Shown piece after piece: positions 27,851-36,771 of a stretch of 64,000 nt of DNA (positions are counted from its first letter, which is position 1; every line of letters begins with the position of its first letter). A model generated the notes under the pieces. That model had not been told where the DNA came from. It did not search any database and saw only the letters and a list, made by a program, of their open reading frames with translations. This DNA is from Butyrivibrio sp. MC2021. GTDB taxonomy: Bacteria; Bacillota; Clostridia; Lachnospirales; Lachnospiraceae. The position numbers and the translations under genes were made by a program. The stretch covers positions 310,001 to 374,000 of the forward strand of contig NZ_JHXX01000001.1 of NCBI RefSeq assembly GCF_000621605.1, given 5' to 3'.

Positions 27851-28579
27851 ATGTATAACAGAAAGAAAAGAATCTACGAAGTCATTGAAGTTTCAAATAT
27901 CGGAGATGATTCCAGCAGAGCCTATGATGTCATGATCACCACCGCTGTCATAGTAGGCCTTGTTCCCATGACTTTAAAAGCTGAGAGCACCTATACCAAG
28001 ATCATTGAGCTTTTAACCAGTCTTCTCTTTCTTATTGATTATTGTGTCAGAGTTTACACCGCCGATTATAAAATGGGCTATAAAAGCAGCAAAGCTTACA
28101 TTGCATATATTTTTACGCCCCTTGCTATTTTTGACCTTCTTTCGATCGTTCCGGTAATCTCGCTCTTTCTCCCTGTAAATACCCTTATCAAGCTCCTTAA
28201 ACTCTTCAGATTTTTCAGGGTGTTTAAGCTTGTGCGCTATTCCAAGACAATGATTGTCATCGCAAATGTCATAAGAAAAGTAAAAACACAGCTTTTGGCA
28301 GTGCTTATACTGATAATCATTTATATTTTTGTTTCTGCAATGCTGATATTCCAGTTAGAGCCTGATATTTTCAACAGTTTCTTTGACGCCCTCTATTGGG
28401 CCACCATCTCCATCACCACCATAGGTTACGGAGATATCTCCCCTGTTACCCCCATGGGAAGGATGATCACCATGATCTCTGCCCTGGTGGGAATGGCCGT
28501 AATCGCGCTGCCTACAGGTATCATAACCGCAGCCTATATGAACGAGATCTCCAAGAAAAAATCCAAATATGAATTATAA
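27851..28579 (+). CDS. Voltage-gated-type potassium channel
   Basis: Six-helix Kv-like cation channel of 242 residues in the cytoplasmic membrane. The S4-like voltage sensor carries regularly spaced basic residues (LIKLLKLFRFFRVFKLVRYSK, about 115-135). The pore has WATISITTIGYGDISPVT with the K+ selectivity filter TIGYGD (about 193), followed by S6 with PTGIITA. A short basic C-terminus ends the protein; no RCK/TrkA domain. Two bases after the small membrane protein gene. Converges on the minus-strand signalling operon, ending only two bases before it, with no clear terminator between. K+ selectivity is well supported, gating is inferred. Confidence 0.92.
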   Translation: MYNRKKRIYEVIEVSNIGDDSSRAYDVMITTAVIVGLVPMTLKAESTYTKIIELLTSLLFLIDYCVRVYTADYKMGYKSSKAYIAYIFTPLAIFDLLSIVPVISLFLPVNTLIKLLKLFRFFRVFKLVRYSKTMIVIANVIRKVKTQLLAVLILIIIYIFVSAMLIFQLEPDIFNSFFDALYWATISITTIGYGDISPVTPMGRMITMISALVGMAVIALPTGIITAAYMNEISKKKSKYEL

Positions 28580-28581
28580 TC

Positions 28582-30699
28582 TTATTTTCCATCCTGATAA
28601 CACAGCTCATTGGCTTTGTTAATCACTACATTTATGTCCTTTGCTCCATAAATGCAGTACACTGCACCGGTTTGTAGTTTAACTCCAACTTCCGAGATCT
28701 GCTTTTTAAATCTCTCAATATCATTCTGGAAAAATACTTCTTCCGACTCAAAGCCAAAGGCCACAAGCTTTGATCCGCTTATTCTGAAAACATTCTCTTT
28801 TCCGAAAACTTCGGTAAGATAATTGGAGGTTTCAATTACCATCTTATCTCCCGAATCAAAACCAAGCATCTTATTGGCATTCTCCAGGCCCTGGATAATA
28901 CATACGAAATAGCCAAAAGGTGAAGAAAGATCAAGTTTTTCCTCGATAAATTCCTTATAGGCTCTTCTGTTCAATGTTCCTGCAAGAGAATCATTGTAAA
29001 TAAAGGTCCTGAGTCTCTTATCCTCATCACGTCTCAAAAGAAGCTGAGAAAGGAAATAAGAAGTCAGACCGATGATTTCCGAAGCCTCAGACAACAGTCC
29101 ATGAGGAAGCTCAAGCAAAGTTATCATTCCCATGAGCTTTTGATTTATCTTAAGAGGACTCGCTACCATGTTTTCAATATGATTTGATTTTAAAAGATTA
29201 TACAGCTGCTGATTTGAATTCTTATATTCCTCAATATCCGAAACCACCAGCCTGTTTCCTGTTACTTCAAAGGTCTTTTCTACATCCTCCACAAATCCCT
29301 TATAGGGAAGATACAAAAGGTCGATGGCTCCGGGATCCTTATCTTCCCTGCACCACTGATAGGAACCATGGAATTTTCCGTTTCCCTGATCCTCAAAAAT
29401 TACAAGTCTTCCTACTTTCAGCTCTTTTCCTATATATTCCAAAATCGAACTGATGATATCGTCCGGAGAATTGGAAGAAATCGCATAATGCATGATCTTA
29501 TTAACAAATCTGTCTCTTCCGATAAGAACCTGGTCCTTAGACCACCAGCTCAGGAAATTGGTTATCATTATTCCTATAAAAAGCATCATGCCTATACGGG
29601 TGAATGTACCGAAGGAATCACCCCTGATCAGCTTTTTTTCATAAACAAACAGATCAATCAGAGCTGAAACCATAAGTACAGCCGTTCCAATGAATACATA
29701 CTTCACCCTTTGTTCAACGCCTTTTCGTCTGCAATATGCGCTGTTATCCACAAAAATGATAAAAATGACAACAACGATAGTTGAAAGATATGCTGAAATT
29801 ATTGTTGCAAAGGAATCTATCATGTCGATGCCGAAAATGTATCTTGAGATCAAAAGAGTTGCCAGGAAAAAGACTGACAAAGTAAGGCTCACATGATGAT
29901 AAATACCTCTCTGGTGCTCTGTAAGGGAGTTAAAAAAAGCCACAAGAGGAAATGCCACAAAGAATATGATTATTCTGTGCAACACACGCCAGACATATAT
30001 ATCGCCATATAATATCTGTGGAACATTTGTATCGATAAAAAGCCAAAGCCCCATAACAAATGATGTAATGCCAAGAGCTGCAACGTCAAAAGGAAGATCT
30101 TTTCCATTCCTTACAAAGAAGAATGAAAACAGAAGCATCATACCAAAAATACCTATAATCAATGAACTGACAGCACCAGGAGCATTTTCTATCAGCTTAA
30201 AATGTATATAATCATCCGCAGGACTTATATAAACTTTAGAAATTCCGGCTCCTCCAAAGCCTTCATATACACCCTCAAATTCTATTTCTACTGTTTTTCC
30301 GACGTAGGCTTTAGATAATCCCAATTCATGAAAAACAATTCCGTAACCATAGCCACTAATATTCTTTTCGGATTTAAAATTGTATATTTCCTGACCTTCA
30401 ATAAATACCTTCAAATTGGCATTATTAGATTCAAAACATAAACTGTCATTGTCACAGACATCCATAGGAAGCTGCTTGAAAAGCGTTACTTTTCCGCCAT
30501 AATCACCGTTTTTGACATTATCAATAAAGACAGTTTCACCGTTTTCCAATACCCAGGCATCAGAAAAGTCTCTTATATGATCACGGAAACTCTGATCAAA
30601 GAAATCAGTAAGAAACAGGATCATGATAATGAGCATAATCACAGAAACGCTGAAGACTATGGTATATATTCTTTTTATTAACGGCACCTCATTTTTCAT
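28582..30699 (-). CDS. Membrane GAF/degenerate-GGDEF signalling protein (7TMR-DISM-like)
   Basis: A 705-residue protein: N-terminal helix (about 10-30), an extracellular beta-rich segment (about 35-180) like DISM sensor regions, seven or eight membrane helices (about 185-385), a GAF-like domain (about 395-535) and a C-terminal domain in GGDEF position (about 545-700). The latter keeps the fold (DSLAGTLNRRAY, FDSGDKMV), but the active-site motif is RISGSKLVAFG instead of R-GGDEF and the metal-binding Asp region reads IIQGLENAN. Cyclic-di-GMP synthesis is therefore unlikely; a GTP-sensing or scaffold role is possible. Its ATG directly follows the stop codon of the DegV kinase gene (TAA-ATG), so the two are translationally coupled. 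Confidence 0.82.
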   Translation of the reverse strand: MKNEVPLIKRIYTIVFSVSVIMLIIMILFLTDFFDQSFRDHIRDFSDAWVLENGETVFIDNVKNGDYGGKVTLFKQLPMDVCDNDSLCFESNNANLKVFIEGQEIYNFKSEKNISGYGYGIVFHELGLSKAYVGKTVEIEFEGVYEGFGGAGISKVYISPADDYIHFKLIENAPGAVSSLIIGIFGMMLLFSFFFVRNGKDLPFDVAALGITSFVMGLWLFIDTNVPQILYGDIYVWRVLHRIIIFFVAFPLVAFFNSLTEHQRGIYHHVSLTLSVFFLATLLISRYIFGIDMIDSFATIISAYLSTIVVVIFIIFVDNSAYCRRKGVEQRVKYVFIGTAVLMVSALIDLFVYEKKLIRGDSFGTFTRIGMMLFIGIMITNFLSWWSKDQVLIGRDRFVNKIMHYAISSNSPDDIISSILEYIGKELKVGRLVIFEDQGNGKFHGSYQWCREDKDPGAIDLLYLPYKGFVEDVEKTFEVTGNRLVVSDIEEYKNSNQQLYNLLKSNHIENMVASPLKINQKLMGMITLLELPHGLLSEASEIIGLTSYFLSQLLLRRDEDKRLRTFIYNDSLAGTLNRRAYKEFIEEKLDLSSPFGYFVCIIQGLENANKMLGFDSGDKMVIETSNYLTEVFGKENVFRISGSKLVAFGFESEEVFFQNDIERFKKQISEVGVKLQTGAVYCIYGAKDINVVINKANELCYQDGK

Positions 30700-33600
30700 T
30701 TAGTAATCCTCGGATTTGATCAGCACTGCTTTTATGCCTTCCAGGTCTCCTGCTTCATATAATTCTTTTATCTTATCAATATCAGCCTTTACTTCTCCCG
30801 GCATATCACATTGCCCTGCTTCATCAAGAATATTCTTTAATCCTTTACAATCATTTTCATTTACTTCATTAAGCAGTGCATCATAAAGGCTCTTTACCAG
30901 TATGTTTTTGTAATCATCAGCACATGGAACGGGTTCATTATCTTCGGCTTCATCCTCCACATCCTGCTCTTCATCAAACAGGGATATAAGCGCATCATGA
31001 AAGCTTCTTAGTTTAGTAACAAAAGGACTGTGATTCTCCCTGATATAGTATGTGTTTCCTTCCTTACCGGCTTTTTCCAGTTCTTTTGCATCATCTGAAA
31101 GTTCCAAAGCCCCCACCAGCTTTGCGGAGCTCTTCATGGCATGAACCTTAATGGTGTAATTTTCCAGATCCCCATTGGAAAAATAGCTGTCAATTTCATT
31201 TATTTTGTCTTCCAACGAATCATAGAAGATCTTAAGTACAGTCCTGAAAGTATCCTCTGAACCACTGTTCTCTATAGCGCTCTTTGCATCGATTCCGTCG
31301 ATTTCCTCATACCACTGCTTTACAGTTTCCTGTTCGTCGATCTCAGGCTCTTCATTTTCGTTTTCTTCTTCCTGTTCTTCAGGTCCCTGAATTTCATCGC
31401 CAAACATCATTGAACTGATATTGTAGGAAGAATTTCCGTTCTCAATATAGGAAACACCGATAGCCTCTATTCCGGCATTGAGTGCCAGAACAGGTGAAGC
31501 TTTCTGGAATACAATATTGATAAACTGATGACGCCTTAATATAAGCTCCTTAATATAATCCTGAAGTTCTTCATTGAGTTCCGAATAGATCACAAAAATT
31601 ATATCCAGGTCAGGTTTTGAGCTTAGAGGAAGGACATGATCTATATACTTCTTGTAAACATCCTTATGTTCACCAAGACCTATCTGGGTCACTCTGTATC
31701 TGCCTTCTTTACATCTGATTACCGGTTTGATATTAAAGGTTTTCATGATGTTTAAGGCACCTATAGAATAATTGTCACGTTTGCGGACATAGAAGGAGCC
31801 ATCTGTAACAAAACTGCAATGTATGGCGCTTCTTGCTTTTTTAAGCTCATCAATGATCTTTTCCACGGAATCTCCTCTGGATGCCATTCTCTGAGCCAGT
31901 AAAACCAGCATTCCTGACGCACTGGAGCCAAAGCCTGAATCGAATACCAATACGTTTCCATAGGTCTCAGCAGCCTGAGAAGCCCTTTCATACTCATTAC
32001 TCAAACTTCCGGCTGTAGAGATATAGATCACATTCAAAGCCTTCTTTAATTCTTTTGCAAAAAATCTCTCGAATTCCTCAACGGAAGGCGCATCAGAAAC
32101 ATATTCATAACCGTTTTTAACATATCTTAAAAGCTCATCGGTCTGAACTTCCACACCGTCGTAAAAAATTCTGTCCTTGCCTTTTACTACAAAAGGAATA
32201 GATTCTATCTGATATTTCCTGATAACATGCTTTGGCAGATCACACATACTTCCTGTGGTTATCAGAACAGGAATCTTTCTGCTATAGCCTCTTATGGTAT
32301 TCATGGAAAGTCTTGAAATATCGGTTTCGTCGGAAATATGCACCTTCGTTCTTGGTGCATGTTCAATTATTATGTCCTCAAGAGCTCTTCCTGTTACCGG
32401 CTTAACGAGATATCCTTCAAATCCGCTCCTTCTGTAAAGCTCTTTATTCTCAGCCCCGGCATTGGCAGTAAGAACAATGATAGGAACCTTGTTATTTAAT
32501 CCGGCAGCCTGTTTTCTGATATTCTGCATACACTCTATGCCATCCATCTCAGGCATAAGGTGGTCCATAAATATCAGATCATATCTATGAATCGAAGTAA
32601 GGTTGAGAGCTTCAACACCGCTCATACAGGTATCAATAATGATCTCTGTACCATCCAAAAGCTTTCTTTCAACCTCCAGGTTCATCTCATTGTCATCAAC
32701 TATAAGAAGTCTTAGGTCAGGAGCTGTAAAACTGACCGTATAATCACTCCTTTTTTGACTTCCAAGATTACCCAGTATATTTATCTCTCCTACGGCATCA
32801 AATCTGGATACTTTCTGCCACAGCGTAACGATAAAAGTAGACCCCTGTGTATAAACGCTGTTAACAGTGATCCTTCCACCCATAAGATCAACCAGCTGCT
32901 TAACAATCGAAAGTCCCAGTCCTGTACCTTCTATTTTCGTATTTTTCTCAACATCCACTCTCTGGAAAGCATCAAAAAGATACGGAAGGGCATCCTGTTT
33001 GATACCTATTCCCGTGTCAGATACAGATAAGCTGAGAGCCACCTGATCCTCATTCATGGTTTCTTTTTCGATATGAAGAGTGACAGAGCCTTCTCTTGTG
33101 TATTTAACTGCATTATTCAAAAGATTTACAAGAATCTGCTTGATCCTTACTTCATCGCCAAAAAGCTCCGCAGGTATGGAAGGATCCACTTCGATTTTCA
33201 GCTCCAGCCCCTTTTCCTGGGCTCGTAGCCAGATCATATTAACAATTTCTGAAATCATAGATGCCAGGTTGTAATTCACGGGAACAATATCCATTTTTCC
33301 TGCTTCTATTTTGGAAAAATCCAGGATATCGTTGATAATGGCCAGAAGCATCCTGCCTGCCCCCTGAATATTTGTAGCGTCTCTTACGATTTCGTCGGAA
33401 GCGTCCTTTTGGCGAAGAATGATCTCATTCAGACCTAATATGGAATTAATAGGAGTCCTGATCTCGTGGCTCATGCTGGAAAAGAATCTGTTTTGAGCAT
33501 TGTTCAGGTCTTCTACCTTTTTTGTTTCCTCTTTAGCCTTCTTGTTTTCCTGGTTATAGAGCCTGTTCTGGAACCAGGTCATAATAAAGCACACAAGTCC

Positions 33601-34104
33601 AACCTCGATTACTGCCAGCGCAGAATCCAGGAATTCTATGTCCCTTGATTTATTGTGGATAAGTTCAGGATATGCATAGCCTATATAATAGAGTGCTATC
33701 ACCGTTACTGACATTACAGCCAGCATAAAAGTTCTCCACCAGCCGGTGATAACAAGTCCGATATAGAGATAACTGAATATAAGCCAGGGCACTGTTCCGC
33801 CGTTAACTCCTCCGCCAAATATGAAGGATAATGGAATTACCACAAAAACAACTCCCAAAGATATTAGTTTGGTGGCAAAATCAATCTTATTTTTCTTATA
33901 AGCCCAGAATGTGGCGAAAGGCACAAGAATAAGGGTGATCAGGATAGCCATTATCTCAACAATATTATCCTGATAAGCTATATCTCCGATAAGCGTGATA
34001 ACAAGAGTGACAAGTGCAATCAGTGTCAGCATCACAAATACACGCTCTTTTAAACTTCTTGAGGTATCCGATATCAGAGACCTGAACTTTTTAATCAGTT
34101 TCAT
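30700..34104 (-). CDS. Hybrid histidine kinase with DegV domain: TM, HisKA-HATPase, REC, DegV, Hpt
   Basis: A 1134-residue phosphorelay protein. About six membrane helices (20-180), then MSHEIRTPINSILG (His about 212), ATPase boxes QILVNLLNNAVKYT, DTGIGI and GTGLGL, and a receiver with MDHLMPEMDG (Asp about 512). Residues about 603-890 match DegV/FakB fatty-acid-binding proteins: LITTGSMCDLPK, SIPFVVKGKDRIFYDGVE, SDAPSVEEF, YISTAGSLSNEYERA, VFDSGFGSSASGMLV and FNIKPVIRCKEGRYRV align in order. An acidic linker (about 903-925) leads to an Hpt domain with IKVHAMKSSAKLVGA (His about 986) and a 60-residue helical C-terminus also found in the 14735 kinase. Start overlaps the upstream kinase by 14 bases. 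Lipid sensing is inferred. Confidence 0.88.
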   Translation of the reverse strand: MKLIKKFRSLISDTSRSLKERVFVMLTLIALVTLVITLIGDIAYQDNIVEIMAILITLILVPFATFWAYKKNKIDFATKLISLGVVFVVIPLSFIFGGGVNGGTVPWLIFSYLYIGLVITGWWRTFMLAVMSVTVIALYYIGYAYPELIHNKSRDIEFLDSALAVIEVGLVCFIMTWFQNRLYNQENKKAKEETKKVEDLNNAQNRFFSSMSHEIRTPINSILGLNEIILRQKDASDEIVRDATNIQGAGRMLLAIINDILDFSKIEAGKMDIVPVNYNLASMISEIVNMIWLRAQEKGLELKIEVDPSIPAELFGDEVRIKQILVNLLNNAVKYTREGSVTLHIEKETMNEDQVALSLSVSDTGIGIKQDALPYLFDAFQRVDVEKNTKIEGTGLGLSIVKQLVDLMGGRITVNSVYTQGSTFIVTLWQKVSRFDAVGEINILGNLGSQKRSDYTVSFTAPDLRLLIVDDNEMNLEVERKLLDGTEIIIDTCMSGVEALNLTSIHRYDLIFMDHLMPEMDGIECMQNIRKQAAGLNNKVPIIVLTANAGAENKELYRRSGFEGYLVKPVTGRALEDIIIEHAPRTKVHISDETDISRLSMNTIRGYSRKIPVLITTGSMCDLPKHVIRKYQIESIPFVVKGKDRIFYDGVEVQTDELLRYVKNGYEYVSDAPSVEEFERFFAKELKKALNVIYISTAGSLSNEYERASQAAETYGNVLVFDSGFGSSASGMLVLLAQRMASRGDSVEKIIDELKKARSAIHCSFVTDGSFYVRKRDNYSIGALNIMKTFNIKPVIRCKEGRYRVTQIGLGEHKDVYKKYIDHVLPLSSKPDLDIIFVIYSELNEELQDYIKELILRRHQFINIVFQKASPVLALNAGIEAIGVSYIENGNSSYNISSMMFGDEIQGPEEQEEENENEEPEIDEQETVKQWYEEIDGIDAKSAIENSGSEDTFRTVLKIFYDSLEDKINEIDSYFSNGDLENYTIKVHAMKSSAKLVGALELSDDAKELEKAGKEGNTYYIRENHSPFVTKLRSFHDALISLFDEEQDVEDEAEDNEPVPCADDYKNILVKSLYDALLNEVNENDCKGLKNILDEAGQCDMPGEVKADIDKIKELYEAGDLEGIKAVLIKSEDY

Positions 34105-36160
34105 TCAGACCTCCTCTGGCACCTTCAAGGGCCGGCTTAACTTTGAGCATAGTTCTTTCAAAGCTGTTTATGTCAATGGGCTTACTTATAAAACCGTCAA
34201 AGCCTTCTCGCATAAACATCTCTTTTGCACCGCTGATAGCATTTGCCGTAAGAGCTATCATTACTACTCTTTTTTGCTTTTCCTGGGCAATGTTTCTAAT
34301 CCTGTTCATAGCCACAATGCCGTCCATTTCAGGCATCATATGATCCATGAACACAATGTCATAGTCATTTTCATTAAACAGCTTTATGGCTTCTATACCG
34401 CTTGAAGCTGTCTCGGTTATCATGTTGTAATCCTTAAAAAGACCTGTAGCCACCACAAGATTCATAGGCTCATCATCTACAACCAACGCCCTGACTCCGT
34501 CAAACATGGGCTTTTCATAATTATCCAGAGAGCCTATAAAACTGTTCGCATCTCCATTTATTGCTTTTACTATGGAGCCGCCATAAAGAGGCTTTGGCAT
34601 AAGCTGAACACAGCTTCCTTCCTTCACTTTAAATCCATAGGAGGCAGCAACGATTACAACTATATTTTTTGTAGCAAGATAGTCAAAATAGTCAGAATTA
34701 GAGCTATATTCCTCCATGCCTGTAAAGACATGGGTAATTCCGCCTCTGTCTACAAGATTCTCACATTCCTTGATATTTGAAGCCGAATAAAGATTGATCC
34801 TAAGTCCGGAGGCCAGATTGGTAGCCATATTGCGATAAAAATCTCTAATCTTATTTACTTTGTATTTATCAGGCTTATTACACAAAGCTATATTTACAAA
34901 GCTACCGCTGTTCACAGAAAGACAGGGCTCAGGATTAACAATCTCCTGTGAAATGCATACCTTAACTGTAGTACCTTCCTTGACCTGGCTTTCAATGGAA
35001 ACAAAACCGTCCATCGCTCTTACAAAACCATATACAATAGGCAGACCCAAACCTATACCGCCGGTACTCCTGTTTCTTTTTCTATCGGTCTGATAACCAC
35101 CCTTGGAGAGCATATCTATATATTTCTCTTTTATTCCGATACCTGTGTCAGAAACCTCAAACATGAGATTTATGCCATAATCTCTCATGATTCCGGAAAC
35201 CTTCAGATATACACCGCCTCTTTTAGTGAATTTGTAAGCATTGCTGAGCATATGATGAAGGATCTTTTTTAACTTATTAACATCACCCATGAGAGTACAT
35301 GGCACATTGGGGTCAATATCCACGATGAATTCGAGATTCTTTTTATTGTCTCTGCCCCTGAATTCTGCGATTATATCGTTCAAAAGAGATATAATCATGT
35401 ACTTATCTTCTTCAAGTACTACATCGCCCCTCTGAATCTCGCTGTAATCCTGAATATCCTCAATCTGCCTTGCAAGTCTTTCTCCGGCTTCCCTGATGGC
35501 AATTACATCTTCCCTGTCCTCTTTTTTCAGAATAAGACTGGAAAGACCATTGATTACATTGACAGGCGTCCTAAGTTCATGGGAAATATTTACAAGAAAG
35601 TCCTCCATTTCAAGCTTAGTACATTCTTTTTCTGTATTCTGTCTTTCTAAAGCTTCTTCATTTTTTGATGTTTTCCTGATAATTACGCTAAGAACTCTGA
35701 AAGCGCAGACTTCAACAAAGCAATGAAGGAAGATCCTGGATATCAAAAGAGCATTAAATTCCATAGTCTTTCCTTTTATAGCAAGGAAAAGCTGTAAGAT
35801 CATTAAAAGGAAATATTCAACAAGAATTAAGATAAGATACTCTCTATGACCAAACAGGGTAATAGTGAGCATAAGAAGCAGAGATATAACAACCACGTCA
35901 AAAAAGCTGGACTCATGCACTCCATGAAAAAATGAAACCAGCATGCAAAAAATCAGATAATAATGCTCTCTCAGTGTGCTTTTTCCATAATGAGTCACGT
36001 GAATGATCCATCCGGAGGCTAAACCGACAAAAATCAGCGGCGGCACCCAGAATTCCCACCCCTGCGTAATGGATTCCACAACAGCACCAAGACTAGCAAC
36101 TGTGATGATTATCAGCACAACGTTGTGCATCCGATCATTTATGGTTGTTTCGTCGTTCAC
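34091..36160 (-). CDS. Hybrid histidine kinase with receiver, without Hpt
   Basis: A 689-residue membrane kinase. About five or six hydrophobic helices (10-165), then NISHELRTPVNVINGL (His about 193), ATPase boxes KILHHMLSNAYKFT, DTGIGI and GGIGLGLPIV, a receiver-like segment lacking the phospho-acceptor (about 410-545), and a true receiver with ALVVDDEPMNL and MDHMMPEMDG (Asp about 605). No Hpt domain is present, so its phosphate may pass to the Hpt of the next gene, whose start it overlaps by 14 bases. The start is GTG (36160) with AGGAAGG 9 bases upstream. No HTH output domain in this gene or its neighbours. Confidence 0.92.
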   Translation of the reverse strand: MNDETTINDRMHNVVLIIITVASLGAVVESITQGWEFWVPPLIFVGLASGWIIHVTHYGKSTLREHYYLIFCMLVSFFHGVHESSFFDVVVISLLLMLTITLFGHREYLILILVEYFLLMILQLFLAIKGKTMEFNALLISRIFLHCFVEVCAFRVLSVIIRKTSKNEEALERQNTEKECTKLEMEDFLVNISHELRTPVNVINGLSSLILKKEDREDVIAIREAGERLARQIEDIQDYSEIQRGDVVLEEDKYMIISLLNDIIAEFRGRDNKKNLEFIVDIDPNVPCTLMGDVNKLKKILHHMLSNAYKFTKRGGVYLKVSGIMRDYGINLMFEVSDTGIGIKEKYIDMLSKGGYQTDRKRNRSTGGIGLGLPIVYGFVRAMDGFVSIESQVKEGTTVKVCISQEIVNPEPCLSVNSGSFVNIALCNKPDKYKVNKIRDFYRNMATNLASGLRINLYSASNIKECENLVDRGGITHVFTGMEEYSSNSDYFDYLATKNIVVIVAASYGFKVKEGSCVQLMPKPLYGGSIVKAINGDANSFIGSLDNYEKPMFDGVRALVVDDEPMNLVVATGLFKDYNMITETASSGIEAIKLFNENDYDIVFMDHMMPEMDGIVAMNRIRNIAQEKQKRVVMIALTANAISGAKEMFMREGFDGFISKPIDINSFERTMLKVKPALEGARGGLNETD

Positions 36161-36237
36161 TGTAATTTACCTTCCTAACAATAATATTTTACGGTTTTAC
36201 GCACACATAATCTCGAAAAATTCTATAAAATTTTATA

Positions 36238-36771
36238 TTACTGGATATATGTCAACGTGGTTTTTCTAAAGCAGCTGATCATACGACATATGGCTGAATA
36301 AATCAGTCCAAAACCATAGACAATACCGATGGTATTTTCCTTTTTAAAAAATACAATGCAGCTGAGTGCAATGATCATATCCACAAGACCATGGAAAAAC
36401 TTCAGTTTCCAGGAACCTGCACCTACTCTCCTGGACTCCATGGCTCTCAATATCTCCACAAGGCCGGCAAAGGCATGGATAGTTGCCAAATATAGCAATA
36501 TATAAATATTTGGTACGCTGAGAATTGAGACTGAAAAAAGCCCCAGGTCCAATAGGACAAGGCCCTTGAACAGTATAAGCCGACCGTTCACCATAAACCT
36601 TGCCATATTAAAGAAATATGCCAAGGTGTTTAACCCGGAAAAAGTCAGTGCCAGGGCAAGCAGGGATAAAACCCTGCTACTGCTTCCATTTGGAAAACCA
36701 ATAAGATCAATCCCCAGCAGAAATATGATCAAAGCAGCAAAAAAAGATTTTATACGTTGAAACTTTGTCAT
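36238..36771 (-). CDS. HdeD/DUF308-like six-helix membrane protein
   Basis: A 177-residue protein consisting almost wholly of hydrophobic helices (about six) with short polar turns, resembling the HdeD/DUF308 family of small membrane proteins. Recognisable features are repeated helix-pair units with FSGLNTLAYFF, TIHAFAGLVEILRAMESR and KFFHGLVDMIIALSCIVFF. No catalytic motif. Its ATG overlaps the stop of the DUF6765-like gene (ATGA), and 77 bases separate it from the kinase GTG. Family assignment is by general pattern and is tentative. Confidence 0.65.
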   Translation of the reverse strand: MTKFQRIKSFFAALIIFLLGIDLIGFPNGSSSRVLSLLALALTFSGLNTLAYFFNMARFMVNGRLILFKGLVLLDLGLFSVSILSVPNIYILLYLATIHAFAGLVEILRAMESRRVGAGSWKLKFFHGLVDMIIALSCIVFFKKENTIGIVYGFGLIYSAICRMISCFRKTTLTYIQ

